Positions 11,295 to 22,268 of a DNA stretch of 64,000 nt are shown here, piece after piece (within the stretch, counting starts at the first letter, position 1; every line of letters begins with the position of its first letter). The DNA lies in assembly GCF_000878135.1 (NCBI RefSeq), contig NZ_JXQZ01000001.1, positions 1-64,000 on the forward strand, read 5' to 3'. A program made the translations under genes and the position numbers. The DNA comes from Frigoribacterium sp. MEB024 (lineage in GTDB: Bacteria; Actinomycetota; Actinomycetes; Actinomycetales; Microbacteriaceae). A model generated the notes under the pieces. The model ran no database searches. It worked only from the letters and a program-made list of their open reading frames with translations, and had not been told where the DNA came from.

Positions 11295-12233
11295 ATGTCG
11301 ACCACCGGAGACGACCTCACCCCCTCGGCCGCGCCTCCTCGGGGGTCGACCTACCGCGCGGGGTTCGTCTCGTTCGTCGGGCGGCCCAACGTCGGCAAGT
11401 CGACGCTGACCAACGCCCTCGTGGGGCAGAAGGTGGCCATCACCTCGTCGAAGCCGCAGACGACTCGACGAGCGATCCGCGGCATCGTGCACCAGGCGAC
11501 CGGCCAGCTCGTCCTGGTCGACACCCCGGGCATGCACCGTCCGCGCACGCTGCTCGGCGAGCGGCTCAACGACATCGTCCAGACCACGCTCGGCGACGTC
11601 GACGTCATCGGGTTCTGCGTGCCGGCTGACGAGAAGCTGGGCCCGGGCGACCGGTTCATCAACGAGCAGCTCGACCAGTACCCGAGGGCCAAGAAGGTCG
11701 CGATCGTCACCAAGACCGACGCGACGTCGCGGCCGGCGGTCGCCGAGCAGTTGCTGGCGGTCAGCCGGCTGCGCGACTGGGAGGCCATCATCCCGTTGTC
11801 CGCCGTCAGTGACGTGCAGCTCGACGTCCTCACCGCCGAACTCATCAAACTCATGCCGGTGTCGCAGCCGCTCTACCCGTCCGACGCGGTGACCGAAGAG
11901 GGCCTGACCGACCGGGTGGCCGAGTACGTGCGTGAGGCCGCCCTCGAGGGCGTGCAGGACGAGCTGCCGCACTCGCTCGCCGTGACGATCGACGACATGG
12001 TCGAACGTGACGACAAGGACCTCCTCGAGATCTACGCGAACCTCTTCGTCGAGCGCGACAGCCAGAAGGCCATCGTCATCGGCAAGGGGGGTCAACGCCT
12101 GCGCGAGGTGGGTGAGCGTGCTCGGGCGCAGATCGAGCCGCTCATCGGCAAGCAGGTCTTCCTGTCGATCCGCGTGAAGGTCGCGAAAGACTGGCAGCGC
12201 GACCCGAAGCAGCTCGGTCGGCTGGGGTTCTGA
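11295..12233 (+). CDS. era: Era, ribosome-assembly GTPase
   Basis: This is a 312-residue GTPase with an N-terminal G domain: GRPNVGKST (G1), QTTRRAIRG (G2), DTPGMHRPR (G3) and VTKTDAT at the G4 position, where NKxD is usual. A C-terminal KH domain carries IGKGGQRLREVGERA. Era binds 16S rRNA and helps 30S maturation. AAAGG lies 7 nt before ATG 11295. It ends the phoH-ybeY-CNNM-era cluster. Confidence 0.96.
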   Translation: MSTTGDDLTPSAAPPRGSTYRAGFVSFVGRPNVGKSTLTNALVGQKVAITSSKPQTTRRAIRGIVHQATGQLVLVDTPGMHRPRTLLGERLNDIVQTTLGDVDVIGFCVPADEKLGPGDRFINEQLDQYPRAKKVAIVTKTDATSRPAVAEQLLAVSRLRDWEAIIPLSAVSDVQLDVLTAELIKLMPVSQPLYPSDAVTEEGLTDRVAEYVREAALEGVQDELPHSLAVTIDDMVERDDKDLLEIYANLFVERDSQKAIVIGKGGQRLREVGERARAQIEPLIGKQVFLSIRVKVAKDWQRDPKQLGRLGF

Positions 12234-12356
12234 CACCCTCTCCCGGTCGCTCGGCGCGTCCCGGGCGGGCGGTTGGCCCTCGTCCCTGCGGATGATCGTG
12301 ATGGTCCCGAGGTCGTTCACGCACGGCGGCCGGCCCGGACGGGCCACCGCAGGTCG

Positions 12357-12362
12357 TACGGT
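12357..12362 (+). promoter_or_regulatory. -10 hexamer TACGGT of the two-component operon
   Basis: TACGGT is followed by 6 nt and then GTG 12369, which suggests a leaderless transcript. The rest of the 135-nt gap after era shows nothing recognisable. Confidence 0.5.
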
Positions 12363-12368
12363 GGTCGG

Positions 12369-13631
12369 GTGATCTTCCGACGCCTCGCTCCCTACCAGGT
12401 CGCCGTCGACCTGTCGGCGGCGTTCCTGCTCGGCGTGGTCGGCCTGGTCTTGTCGGACGGCGTCGTGACGACCCCGTTCGTCGTGCTGGGCATGACGGTC
12501 ACCTTCGCCCTGAGGCGGCTGTCGCCCGGGCTCGCCCTCACTCTTGCCTGGCTGGTCGCCGCGTCCCAGATGGTCACGGGCAGCACGCCCGGTGTCACGA
12601 ACCTCGCGATCTGCGCGGTGCTGTACTCCACGGCCGCGTACGGCACCGACCGGGTCAAGTGGTCGGGCCTGGTCTCCGTGGGCGTGGGCGCCCTCCTGGG
12701 CACGTTCTACCTCTCGTTCGTGCAGCAGAGCCTGTTCGGCGTCGACTACGACATCTACGCGGTGACCGACGTCGTCCGCATCCTCCTGCAGCTGGGGATC
12801 AGCCTCCTCGGATTCCTCGCCCTGCTCGGTCTGCCCTGGGCCGGCGGGCTGCTGGCCCGGGCGAGATGGTCCGAGCGGCTCAGCCGTGAGGCGCGGCTCG
12901 TCGCCGAGCGCGAGACCGCCCGTGCCGAGAACGACGCCGCCCGGGCCGAGCGCGAGGCCGCCCGAGCCGAGCGGGACATCGCCGTCGAGCAAGAACGCAA
13001 CCGGATCGCCCGGGACATGCACGACGTCGTCGCCCACTCGCTGGCCGTCGTGATCGCCCAGGCCGACGGGGCCCGTTACGCCGCCCGGGTCGACCCGACC
13101 TCGGTGGACGGGGCGCTCACCACCATCGCCACGACGGCTCGGGAGGCCCTCGGCGACGTCCGCGTGCTCCTCGGTCAACTGCGGCACAGCCAGGGAGAGG
13201 CGCCGCAGCCCGCCCTCGGCGATCTCGACCGGCTGCTCGACCAGATGCGCGGCTCGGGCCTCACGGTCGACCTGCGCGTGACGGGCGAACCCCAGGTGCT
13301 CGGGACCAACCGGCAGCTCGCCGTGTTCCGCATCGTGCAGGAGAGCCTGACCAACGTCCTCCGGCACGGTGCCGTCGACCAGCCCGTCGGCCTGCACTTC
13401 GACTGGCGCTACGAGGCCCTGCACCTGGTGGTCTCGAACGTCGTGCGACCGCCGACACGTCCGGTCGACACGACCGGCGACGAGCGGCGGGGCGGCCACG
13501 GGCTCGACGGCATGCGAGAGCGTGCCACCCTGGCGGGCGGCTCGCTCACCACCCAGAACGCCGACGGACGCTTCGTCGTCCACGCCATCGTGCCGACCCT
13601 GGCACTGACCCAAGAGGTACGCATCCGATGA
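12369..13631 (+). CDS. Sensor histidine kinase (HisKA_3, NarL-type partner)
   Basis: This 420-residue protein has four to five N-terminal transmembrane helices (about residues 10-165), then a charged coiled-coil made of AERE/ARAE repeats (about 175-210). The HisKA_3 dimerisation domain has the phospho-acceptor His218 in RDMHDVVAHSLAVV. A HATPase domain follows with a Glu/Asn box (FRIVQESLTNVLRHG) and GHGLDGMRERA. It would autophosphorylate and pass phosphate to the response regulator whose ATG overlaps its stop (ATGA). The signal is unknown, as there is no sizeable extracytoplasmic domain. Confidence 0.9.
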   Translation: MIFRRLAPYQVAVDLSAAFLLGVVGLVLSDGVVTTPFVVLGMTVTFALRRLSPGLALTLAWLVAASQMVTGSTPGVTNLAICAVLYSTAAYGTDRVKWSGLVSVGVGALLGTFYLSFVQQSLFGVDYDIYAVTDVVRILLQLGISLLGFLALLGLPWAGGLLARARWSERLSREARLVAERETARAENDAARAEREAARAERDIAVEQERNRIARDMHDVVAHSLAVVIAQADGARYAARVDPTSVDGALTTIATTAREALGDVRVLLGQLRHSQGEAPQPALGDLDRLLDQMRGSGLTVDLRVTGEPQVLGTNRQLAVFRIVQESLTNVLRHGAVDQPVGLHFDWRYEALHLVVSNVVRPPTRPVDTTGDERRGGHGLDGMRERATLAGGSLTTQNADGRFVVHAIVPTLALTQEVRIR

Positions 13632-14320
13632 TCGACATGCCCGGCCGCTCGACGGCACCCATCCGCGTCGCGCTGGTCGACGACCAGGCACTGTTCCGTG
13701 CGGGCATCAAGATGCTGGTCGGCTCGCAACCCGACCTGAAGTTCGTGGGCGAGGCCAGCAACGGCGACGAGGGCGTGGCGATGGTCGCGCGCGCCACCCC
13801 CGACGTCGTCCTCATGGACATCCGCATGCCCGTCATGGACGGCATCGCCGCCACCACCGCCGTCCTGGCGCAGGCCGAGGCCGCCTCGCGCCGTCCGCCG
13901 CGCATCATCGTGCTGACGACGTTCGACCTCGACGAGGCCGCCACCCGCGCCATCCGCGGAGGCGCGAGCGGTTTCGTCCTCAAGGACGCCGACCCCGAGT
14001 TCCTGCTCGCCGCGATCCGCACCGTGCACGCGGGCAACGCCGTGATCGCGGCGTCCGCCACGCGAGAGCTCTTCGAGCACTTCGACGGGCGTGCCTCACG
14101 CGCCCGGGCCGTGCCCGAGTCGTTCGGCACCCTCACCACCCGGGAGCGGGACATCTTCGACCTCGCGGCGCGGGGCCTCAGCAACTCCGAGATCGCGTCG
14201 CGGGAGTTCCTCAGCGAGGCGACCGTCAAGACCCACATCAGCCGTGTGCTGTCGAAGCTGTCCCTGCGTGACCGGGTGCAGCTCGTGGTCTACGCGTACG
14301 AACACGGGCTCGCCGAGTAA
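13628..14320 (+). CDS. LuxR/NarL-family response regulator
   Basis: This 230-residue protein has a receiver domain with phospho-acceptor Asp64 (VVLMDIRMPVMDG), the acidic pair DDQ near residue 18, Thr in VLTTFD and Lys in FVLKDA. A C-terminal LuxR helix-turn-helix follows (LTTRERDIFDLAARGLSNSE, then EATVKTHISRVLSKL). It is the partner of the overlapping kinase. Target genes cannot be read from the sequence. The 238-nt gap downstream carries a short 12-bp repeat. Confidence 0.92.
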   Translation: MIDMPGRSTAPIRVALVDDQALFRAGIKMLVGSQPDLKFVGEASNGDEGVAMVARATPDVVLMDIRMPVMDGIAATTAVLAQAEAASRRPPRIIVLTTFDLDEAATRAIRGGASGFVLKDADPEFLLAAIRTVHAGNAVIAASATRELFEHFDGRASRARAVPESFGTLTTRERDIFDLAARGLSNSEIASREFLSEATVKTHISRVLSKLSLRDRVQLVVYAYEHGLAE

Positions 14321-14396
14321 GTCCGAGCGCGGGGCGAGTCCCTGGCCGACGTCGACAGGACGCCGGTCGGGCGCCGTGCCAGGGCCTTCACGCGTA

Positions 14397-14428
14397 CCGG
14401 CGCCGGCACCGGCGCCGGCACCGGCACC
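14397..14428. repeat. Tandem GGCGCCGGCACC repeats
   Basis: Two and a half copies of the 12-mer GGCGCCGGCACC lie between the response regulator and the esterase gene. The remainder of this 238-nt gap (14321-14558) holds no evident gene. Confidence 0.55.
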
Positions 14429-14558
14429 GTGCAGAGACTGACCGCAACTGATGAGGATGCTGTGACCGAGCGGCGTGGCTCGTGTCGGCTCGCTCCGTGG
14501 CGGCAGAGTGTCACCTGGGTGGTCATCACCCCGATCCTCCGCCGAAAGAAGCTCTCGA

Positions 14559-15890
14559 ATGAACTGGTTGCTGTCGGTCCCGTTGTTGTCGTCGACGTCG
14601 CTGCTGGTGGTGGACGTGGTCGCCGTCCTGATCGCGATCGCGCTCCTCGTCCGTCCGCGGACCCGACGGACGTGGTGGCGGTGGATCGCCCTCGCGGTCC
14701 TCGCCGGGGCCGGCCTGGGCGCCGTCGTCACCTGGTGGCTCGGCGACGTGCGCGACGTGCTGGGACTGTCGCCCACCTGGGTGGACCGTTTCTGGGTCGC
14801 CGCGGTGGTCGCCGGCCTCGGGGTGGTCGTCGTCAACCTCATCCGCACCCGGTGGTGGCGCAAGGTCGTGGCCGTCGTGGCGGTCCTGGTGTTCGCCCTG
14901 GCCGGCGGACTGGCGCTGAACCGGGACGGCAGCGTGTACCAGAACCTGTCGCAGGCGCTCGGCCTGGACGAGGTGCCGGCTCTTCCGGCGACCGCCACCG
15001 CGCCTCCGTCCGCGGCCTCCGCGTCGACGGAGTTCGACCCGACCCTCTGGTCGACCTGGAAGGCCCCGTCCGACCTGCCCGCCACGGGCCGGTACGGCAG
15101 CGTGTCCATCCCCGGCACGGTCTCGCACTTCCCGGCACGCGACGCCGTCGTCTACCTGCCTCCGGCGGCCCTCGTGGCGAACGCCCCCGCCCTCCCCGTG
15201 ATGATCATGATGTCGGGGCAACCGGCCGAACCGAGCTCGGTGGTCACGGCCGGCCACCTCGTCGAGACGCTCGACGCCTTCGCGGCGAAGAACCATGGTC
15301 TCGCACCGATCGTCGTCGTCCCCGACCAGTTGAGTGCCGACGCGCACAACCCGATGTGCGTCGACGGCGTCCTGGGCAACAGCGCCACCTACATCACCAC
15401 CGACGTGGTCGACTACATGACGAGCCACTTCCACGTGGCCTCCGGCCCGAGGGCGTGGGCGGTCGGCGGGTTCTCGCAGGGCGGTACCTGCTCGATCCAG
15501 TTCGCCGCGTCGCGACCCGACCTGTTCTCGACCTTCATCGACGTGTCGGGTGAACTCGGCCCGTCGATCGGCGACGAGAAGACCACGATCGACCAGGGCT
15601 TCGCCGGGAACCGAGCGGCCTACGAGGCGGCCCAACCGCAAGCGATCATGGCGAAGCACGGGCCCTACGCGGACACCGCGGCGTTCTTCGCCGTCGGTGC
15701 GACCGACGGCCCGTACGGTCAGATCATGACGGTGAACTCGGCGGCGGCGGCGAAGGCGGGCATGGCGGTGACGCGCTACGTCTCACCGGGCAGCGGACAC
15801 GACTGGACGACCGCGACCAACGGCTTCGCCCACGGCATCGGGCAGTTCTACCCGCGCCTCGGCCTGAGCGCGGCGGTGCAGACCCCGTGA
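14559..15890 (+). CDS. Membrane-anchored alpha/beta-hydrolase (esterase, Ag85-like fold)
   Basis: This 443-residue protein begins with four hydrophobic helices (about residues 1-125). An extracytoplasmic serine-hydrolase domain follows with the nucleophile elbow GGFSQGGTCSIQFAA, a strand LPVMIMMSG for the oxyanion region, and a C-terminal His in SPGSGHDWTTA. The layout resembles esterase D or mycolyltransferase-like proteins. ATG 14559 is preferred because GAAAGAAG lies just upstream and the first helix starts here. The stop overlaps the next start as GTGA, so it is coupled to the DUF2156 gene. The substrate is unknown; a lipid or envelope ester is plausible. Confidence 0.82.
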   Translation: MNWLLSVPLLSSTSLLVVDVVAVLIAIALLVRPRTRRTWWRWIALAVLAGAGLGAVVTWWLGDVRDVLGLSPTWVDRFWVAAVVAGLGVVVVNLIRTRWWRKVVAVVAVLVFALAGGLALNRDGSVYQNLSQALGLDEVPALPATATAPPSAASASTEFDPTLWSTWKAPSDLPATGRYGSVSIPGTVSHFPARDAVVYLPPAALVANAPALPVMIMMSGQPAEPSSVVTAGHLVETLDAFAAKNHGLAPIVVVPDQLSADAHNPMCVDGVLGNSATYITTDVVDYMTSHFHVASGPRAWAVGGFSQGGTCSIQFAASRPDLFSTFIDVSGELGPSIGDEKTTIDQGFAGNRAAYEAAQPQAIMAKHGPYADTAAFFAVGATDGPYGQIMTVNSAAAAKAGMAVTRYVSPGSGHDWTTATNGFAHGIGQFYPRLGLSAAVQTP

Positions 15891-18487
15891 GCGCCGACGT
15901 GACCGAGGCCGGCCCGGACGCACCGACACCGCCCGATCCCCACGAGCCCGTGCCCCACGAGCCGGGGCGGGTGCGACAGGTCGCAGAGGGCATCGGCACC
16001 CGTGTGGTGGCGTTCGCCCGCGTCCGTCCCGTGAGTCTCGCGCTCGCGCTGCTGCTCGTCGTGCTGGCTCTCGCCTCGGGCAGCCTCACGCACGCTCCGA
16101 GCGAGCGGCTGCGGGAACTCGTCGGCGCGGGGCTCGACCCCTTCGAGGACCGCACCTCATGGCTGCTCGTCTTCGGGTCGGTGTTCTTCGCCGGCGGTCC
16201 CGCCCAACTCGTCCTGGCCGTGGTCGGCGTCCTCGTGCTCGTGGGCGCCGCCGAGCGCCGCATGGGCCCGCGCCGCACGGTCGCGGCCTACCTCGTGACG
16301 GCCGTCGTGGCGACCGGCGTCGGCGTCGCGGTCCAGGCCCTGGGGCAGGCGCTCGGCGAGACCTGGGCCGTCGAGGTGGCCGCCGAGTCCACCCTCCACC
16401 CGCTCACGCCGGCCCTCGGCACGATCATGACCGCCAGCGCGTTCTCCGGACCGCTCTGGCGACGCCGCATCCGGCTGGTCGGCTTCTCGTTCGTGTTCGC
16501 CTTCGTGCTGTACGACGGGCATCCCTCGGGTCTCTACGCGCTCCTCGGCGCCCTGGTCGGGCTCGCGTTCGGGGTGGTCCTGGCCGGCCGTCCCGCCGAG
16601 CGCGGATGGCTGCGCAGCTCGCACCACGAGGTGCGACGCCTCGCCTCGACCATAGTCGCCGTGACGGCCCTCGGTCCCGTCCTGACCCTGCTCACCCGCA
16701 GCCCCATCGGGGCGCTCTCGCCCCTCGGCATGCTGTTCCGTGACGTCCTGCCGGGGCGGTCGCTCTCGGCCGCCTGCGCGGCGGCGGGACAGGGCGCACC
16801 CGACCGGCACGCGCCCCCGATCGGGGCCTGCGCGCGGGCCGCGGCCCTCGCGGGCATCGACACCGTGCCGACGGTCCTGCTCAGCCTCCTCCCGCTGGCG
16901 GTGCTGCTCGTGTGCGCCTGGTACCTGCGGCGTGGTCGTCGCCTGGCCCTCGACGTGGCCGTCGCGGTCAACGGGCTGCTCGCCGTCTTCGCCGGTCTCT
17001 ACTACGTGGTGCTCCCCGTCACGACCGATCCGGTCGTCGACCAGCCCCGCCACGTGGTCGAGAGGGGCGTGCTCGCCGTGCTGGCGGTCGCCGTGCCGGC
17101 CGCGGTCGCCGTCGGACTGTTCCTCCTCCGTCGTCACTTCGGCATCGGGGCCGAGGGGACGCGACGGCCGCGGTTCGCCCTCGTCGTCGTGCTGTCGGGT
17201 GTCGTGCTGGCGGTGACGTTCGCCGTCCTCGCGTGGCTGGGGCGCGCCTCCTTCGTGCCGACGATCGAACCGTGGACGCTGCTGCTCGACGTGCCCGAAC
17301 GCTTCGTGCCGGTCGGTTTCGTCGGGCTCACCCGCATCGGGCCGGTGCCCGACGGCGGCGTCGTCCGGGCCGCGTTCGAGTGGGTGGGGCCGCTCTGGTG
17401 GCTCGTCGTGCTGGTCGGGCTCGTGGTGGGTGCGACACGGCCGGGGGACGTCCGTCCCGACGCGGCGCGTGCCCAGGTGCGCGAGATCGTCCACCGGGGT
17501 ACGCCGGGCACGTTGTCGCACATGGCCTTGTGGGAGGGCAACCGGTACTGGTTCACGGCCGACGCTCGCGCGGCCGTCGCCTATCGCGTCGTCGCGGGGA
17601 TCGCGGTCACCACGGGTGAGCCCTTGTGCCCGGCCGACCGGCTCCCCGAGGTCACGCGTGAGTTCGCGCGCTGGTGCGACGACCAGGGGCTCACCCCGGT
17701 CTTCTACAGCGTGAGGGGCGAACTCTCGCCCCTCTTCGCCGACATGGGCTGGTCGACGCTGCCCGTCGGCGAAGAGACCGTGCTCCACCCGGCCACCTTC
17801 GCCATGACCGGCAAGAAGTGGCAGGACGTCCGGTCGAGCATCAACCGCGCGACCAAGAACGGGGTCCGGGCCGAGTGGACCCGCTACGCGGAGCTCCGGC
17901 CCGCGGTCGCCCGCCAGATCGGCGAGATCAGCGAGCAGTGGGTCGCCGAGAAGAACCTGCCCGAGATGGGCTTCACACTCGGCGGCGTGGACGAGTTGCG
18001 TGACCCCGACGTGGCGCTGATGCTCGCACTGGACGAGGACGACTCGGTCCAGGCCGTGACGAGCTGGTTGCCCTCCTGGCGCGACGGAGAGGTCGTCGGC
18101 TGGACGCTCGACTTCATGCGACGCCGACCCGACAGCATGAACGGCGTGATGGAGTTCGTCATCGCCTCGTCGGCACTGGCCATGAAAGAGCAGGGGGTCG
18201 AGTTCCTCAGCCTGTCGGCGGCACCGCTCGCGACGAGCGCGTCCTCCGACGGCCCGGCGTCACAGACCGAACGTGTGCTCACCTTCCTCGGACGGGTGCT
18301 CGAACCGGCCTACGGCTTCCGGACCCTGCTGACCTTCAAGAAGAAGTTCCAGCCCGAGTTCGTGCCCCTCGTCATGGCCTTCCCCGATCCCGTGCAGCTG
18401 CCGGCCATCGGCACGGCCCTCGGTCGCGCCTACCTGCCCGACCTCTCGGTCGGTGCCGTCGTGCGGCTCGTCCGCACGGTGGTCTGA
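15887..18487 (+). CDS. MprF-like DUF2156 protein with rhomboid-like membrane region
   Basis: This 866-residue protein has multiple transmembrane helices from about residue 40 to 515. The early ones (FFAGGPAQLVLAVVG, then RRTVAAYLVTAV) look rhomboid-like, but no catalytic Ser/His pair is obvious. The C-terminal 330 residues form the DUF2156 (LPG synthase) domain, with GNRYWFTADARAAVAYRVV, GEPLCP, SVRGELSPLF, WQDVRSSINRATKNGVR and FLSLSAAPLA. MprF enzymes transfer lysine or alanine from tRNA to phosphatidylglycerol. It lies downstream of, and coupled to, the membrane esterase, suggesting a joint role in envelope lipid modification (inference). A strong hairpin follows at 18501-18545. Confidence 0.85.
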   Translation: MSADVTEAGPDAPTPPDPHEPVPHEPGRVRQVAEGIGTRVVAFARVRPVSLALALLLVVLALASGSLTHAPSERLRELVGAGLDPFEDRTSWLLVFGSVFFAGGPAQLVLAVVGVLVLVGAAERRMGPRRTVAAYLVTAVVATGVGVAVQALGQALGETWAVEVAAESTLHPLTPALGTIMTASAFSGPLWRRRIRLVGFSFVFAFVLYDGHPSGLYALLGALVGLAFGVVLAGRPAERGWLRSSHHEVRRLASTIVAVTALGPVLTLLTRSPIGALSPLGMLFRDVLPGRSLSAACAAAGQGAPDRHAPPIGACARAAALAGIDTVPTVLLSLLPLAVLLVCAWYLRRGRRLALDVAVAVNGLLAVFAGLYYVVLPVTTDPVVDQPRHVVERGVLAVLAVAVPAAVAVGLFLLRRHFGIGAEGTRRPRFALVVVLSGVVLAVTFAVLAWLGRASFVPTIEPWTLLLDVPERFVPVGFVGLTRIGPVPDGGVVRAAFEWVGPLWWLVVLVGLVVGATRPGDVRPDAARAQVREIVHRGTPGTLSHMALWEGNRYWFTADARAAVAYRVVAGIAVTTGEPLCPADRLPEVTREFARWCDDQGLTPVFYSVRGELSPLFADMGWSTLPVGEETVLHPATFAMTGKKWQDVRSSINRATKNGVRAEWTRYAELRPAVARQIGEISEQWVAEKNLPEMGFTLGGVDELRDPDVALMLALDEDDSVQAVTSWLPSWRDGEVVGWTLDFMRRRPDSMNGVMEFVIASSALAMKEQGVEFLSLSAAPLATSASSDGPASQTERVLTFLGRVLEPAYGFRTLLTFKKKFQPEFVPLVMAFPDPVQLPAIGTALGRAYLPDLSVGAVVRLVRTVV

Positions 18488-20455
<1,968 letters not shown>

Positions 20456-20558
20456 GCGGCCCGCTCCGTCCCGACCCGCCCCCGGTGCCCTCGGCGCCGG
20501 GGGCGTCGTCGTGTGGCCGGAGGTGTCGTGCGGCCGGACGTGTCGTGTGGCCGCAGGT

Positions 20559-20644
20559 GTCGGCAACTCCTGGCTGGTGTCGCGCGCGGGTGCGGTTCTG
20601 CGGCGTGTCGGGGTCCGCTGGCGCAGGGTGCAGGAGTTGCCGAC
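20559..20644. repeat. Palindromic repeat element, copy B1
   Basis: The left arm GTCGGCAACTCCTG (20559-20572) and right arm CAGGAGTTGCCGAC (20631-20644) are exact complements. The element is 86 nt long and is the first unit of a 90-bp tandem array. Confidence 0.85.
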
Positions 20645-20650
20645 GGGGGC

Positions 20651-20734
20651 GGGCAACTCCGGGCTGGGGTCGCGCGCGGGTGCGGTTCTGCGGCGTGTCG
20701 GGGTCCGCTGGCGCAGGGTGCAGGAGTTGCCGAC
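20651..20734. repeat. Palindromic repeat element, copy B2
   Basis: This is the second tandem unit, differing from B1 at about four positions over 90 nt. The left arm is altered (GGGCAACTCCGG, from 20651) while the right arm CAGGAGTTGCCGAC (20721-20734) is intact. Confidence 0.85.
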
Positions 20735-20740
20735 GAGAGC

Positions 20741-20775
20741 GGGCAACTCCTGCCTGGTGTCGCGCGCGGGTGCGG
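20741..20775. repeat. Palindromic repeat element, half copy B3
   Basis: This third unit starts GGGCAACTCCTG and matches B1 for roughly 35 nt, then diverges. No right arm is present before the TRIC-like gene end. Confidence 0.75.
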
Positions 20776-20827
20776 CGGCGCGGCCGGCGGCGTGCCGGTA
20801 CAGAGAGCCGAGCGCCGGCGGCCGGGG

Positions 20828-21490
20828 TCAGCGGGGCCGGCGCCAGCGGGGGAGCCGGCTGAGGGCGCGCTGCTCGGGCAGGGTCCAGCCGAACCGCACG
20901 GCCAGCATCCGGATGACCAGCGTGATCGACGTGCCCGCGATGGCGGACACGGCCACGGGTGCGCCGAGCGACACCGCCACGACCAGCACGATGGTCCCTC
21001 CGGCCGCCGCGACGGCGTAGAGCGAACCGACGTGCATCATCGCGATGGTGAGGTTCATCAGCAGGTCGCGCAGCACCGAACCGCCGACGGCGGCGATGAC
21101 CCCGACGAACACGGCAGGGATCTCCGGCAGTCCGAGCGAGAGTGCCTTGGTCGACCCGATCGCACCGAGCAGTCCGATCGTCAGGGCGTCGAGCACGGTG
21201 ATGACTCCGGCCAGCCGGGTGAACACCCGCTGCAGCGCCATGCCGACGATCGCGGCCGCGACGGCGACGAGCAGGTACCAGTTGCTCGTCATGGCCCGTG
21301 GCACCTCGCCGAGCAGGACGTCGCGCAGCACGCCGCCGCCGAGACCGGTGGCGATGCCGATGATGGCGATGCCGAGCAGGTCGAGACGACGGTCCTTGTA
21401 CTCGGACGCGAACATCGCCCCCTGCAGGCTGCCGATGCCGACGGCGAGGAGGTCCACCCACAGGGGTACGGCGAAGGCTGTGGCGTGCAC
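20828..21490 (-). CDS. TRIC-like (UPF0126/YicG family) membrane protein
   Basis: This 220-residue integral membrane protein has about seven hydrophobic helices and two family repeats with the glycine motifs ATGLGGGVLRDVLLGEVP and AVGGSVLRDLLMNL. These are typical of bacterial trimeric intracellular cation channel homologues (UPF0126). A monovalent-cation channel role is known for some relatives; the substrate here is not established. It starts with GTG 21490 and is divergent from recO. TACAAA (complement of 21497-21502) lies 6 nt before the start codon. Confidence 0.88.
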   Translation of the reverse strand: MHATAFAVPLWVDLLAVGIGSLQGAMFASEYKDRRLDLLGIAIIGIATGLGGGVLRDVLLGEVPRAMTSNWYLLVAVAAAIVGMALQRVFTRLAGVITVLDALTIGLLGAIGSTKALSLGLPEIPAVFVGVIAAVGGSVLRDLLMNLTIAMMHVGSLYAVAAAGGTIVLVVAVSLGAPVAVSAIAGTSITLVIRMLAVRFGWTLPEQRALSRLPRWRRPR

Positions 21491-21496
21491 CTGACG

Positions 21497-21518
21497 TTTG
21501 TACCACGCGTGCGATGCT
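21497..21518. promoter_or_regulatory. Divergent -10 elements for TRIC-like gene and recO
   Basis: On the minus strand TACAAA (21497-21502) lies 6 nt before GTG 21490. On the plus strand GATGCT (21513-21518) lies 6 nt before GTG 21525. The gap of 34 nt leaves no room for 5' leaders in either direction. Confidence 0.4.
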
Positions 21519-21524
21519 TGGTCG

Positions 21525-22268
21525 GTGCCCGTCTACCGTGATGAATGCGTCGTGTTGCGCACCCACAAGCTGGGTGAGGCCGACCGCATCCTCACGATGC
21601 TCAGCCGCAACCACGGCAAGATCCGGGCCGTGGCCAAGGGCGTCCGGCGGACGGCCTCGAAGTTCGGCGCGCGCCTCGAGCCGATGATGGTCGCCGACCT
21701 CCAGCTGTACGAAGGCCGCTCGCTCGACATCGTGCAGCAGGCCGAGTCGCTCGGCTCGTACGGCGCCGTGATCGCGGCCGACTACGAGAGCTACACGGCC
21801 GGCAGCGTCATGGTCGAGACGGCCGACAAACTGACCGAGGCCGAGGCGGGTCTGCAGCAGTACCTCCTGCTCGTCGGGGCCCTCCGTTCGCTTGCGCGGC
21901 ACGAGCACGCCCCCCAGCTCACGCTCGACTCGTACCTCCTGCGTGCGCTCAGCATCGCGGGCTGGTCGCCGAGCTTCGGCGACTGTGCCGTGACCGGTGC
22001 CCCCGGGCCGCACTCGGCCTTCGTCGTCCAGCTCGGTGGCGTGGTGACCGACTCGCACGCGCCTCCGGGCGCTCCGCGGTTGACGCAGGAGGCGCTGGCC
22101 CTGTTGGGCGCGCTGCTCACGGGGGACTGGGACCACGCCGAAGACGCGCCCGACGCGACCCGCAACCAGGCGAGCGGCGTCGTCGCCGCCTACACGCAGT
22201 GGCACCTCGAACGGGGACTGCGATCGCTGCAGCACGTCGACCGGGTGCCCGGAAGGGAGAGACAGTGA
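21525..22268 (+). CDS. recO: RecO, DNA repair and recombination mediator
   Basis: This 247-residue protein has the N-terminal OB-fold with [32 protein letters not shown] and the helical RecO_C domain (residues about 90-240, [18 protein letters not shown]). RecO loads RecA with RecR on SSB-coated single strands. The usual CxxC zinc pair is not obvious; only one cysteine occurs in the FGDCAVTG region. The start at GTG 21525 is fixed by the divergent gene and the -10 spacing. It overlaps uppS by 4 nt (GTGA). Confidence 0.93.
   Translation: MPVYRDECVVLRTHKLGEADRILTMLSRNHGKIRAVAKGVRRTASKFGARLEPMMVADLQLYEGRSLDIVQQAESLGSYGAVIAADYESYTAGSVMVETADKLTEAEAGLQQYLLLVGALRSLARHEHAPQLTLDSYLLRALSIAGWSPSFGDCAVTGAPGPHSAFVVQLGGVVTDSHAPPGAPRLTQEALALLGALLTGDWDHAEDAPDATRNQASGVVAAYTQWHLERGLRSLQHVDRVPGRERQ

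Larger units (their letters stand above)
20456..20828. other. 373-nt intergenic region filled by palindromic repeats
   Basis: The region lies between leuA and the convergent TRIC-like gene. It starts with alternating GTGTGGCCGGAGGTGTCG-like units and then carries two full and one half copy of the GTCGGCAACTCCTG palindromic element. No gene is supported here. Confidence 0.6.

Noticed and set aside
20559-20775. CRISPR array
   Set aside because: The 90-bp periodic units are palindromic tandem copies with no unique spacers, and no cas genes are present.
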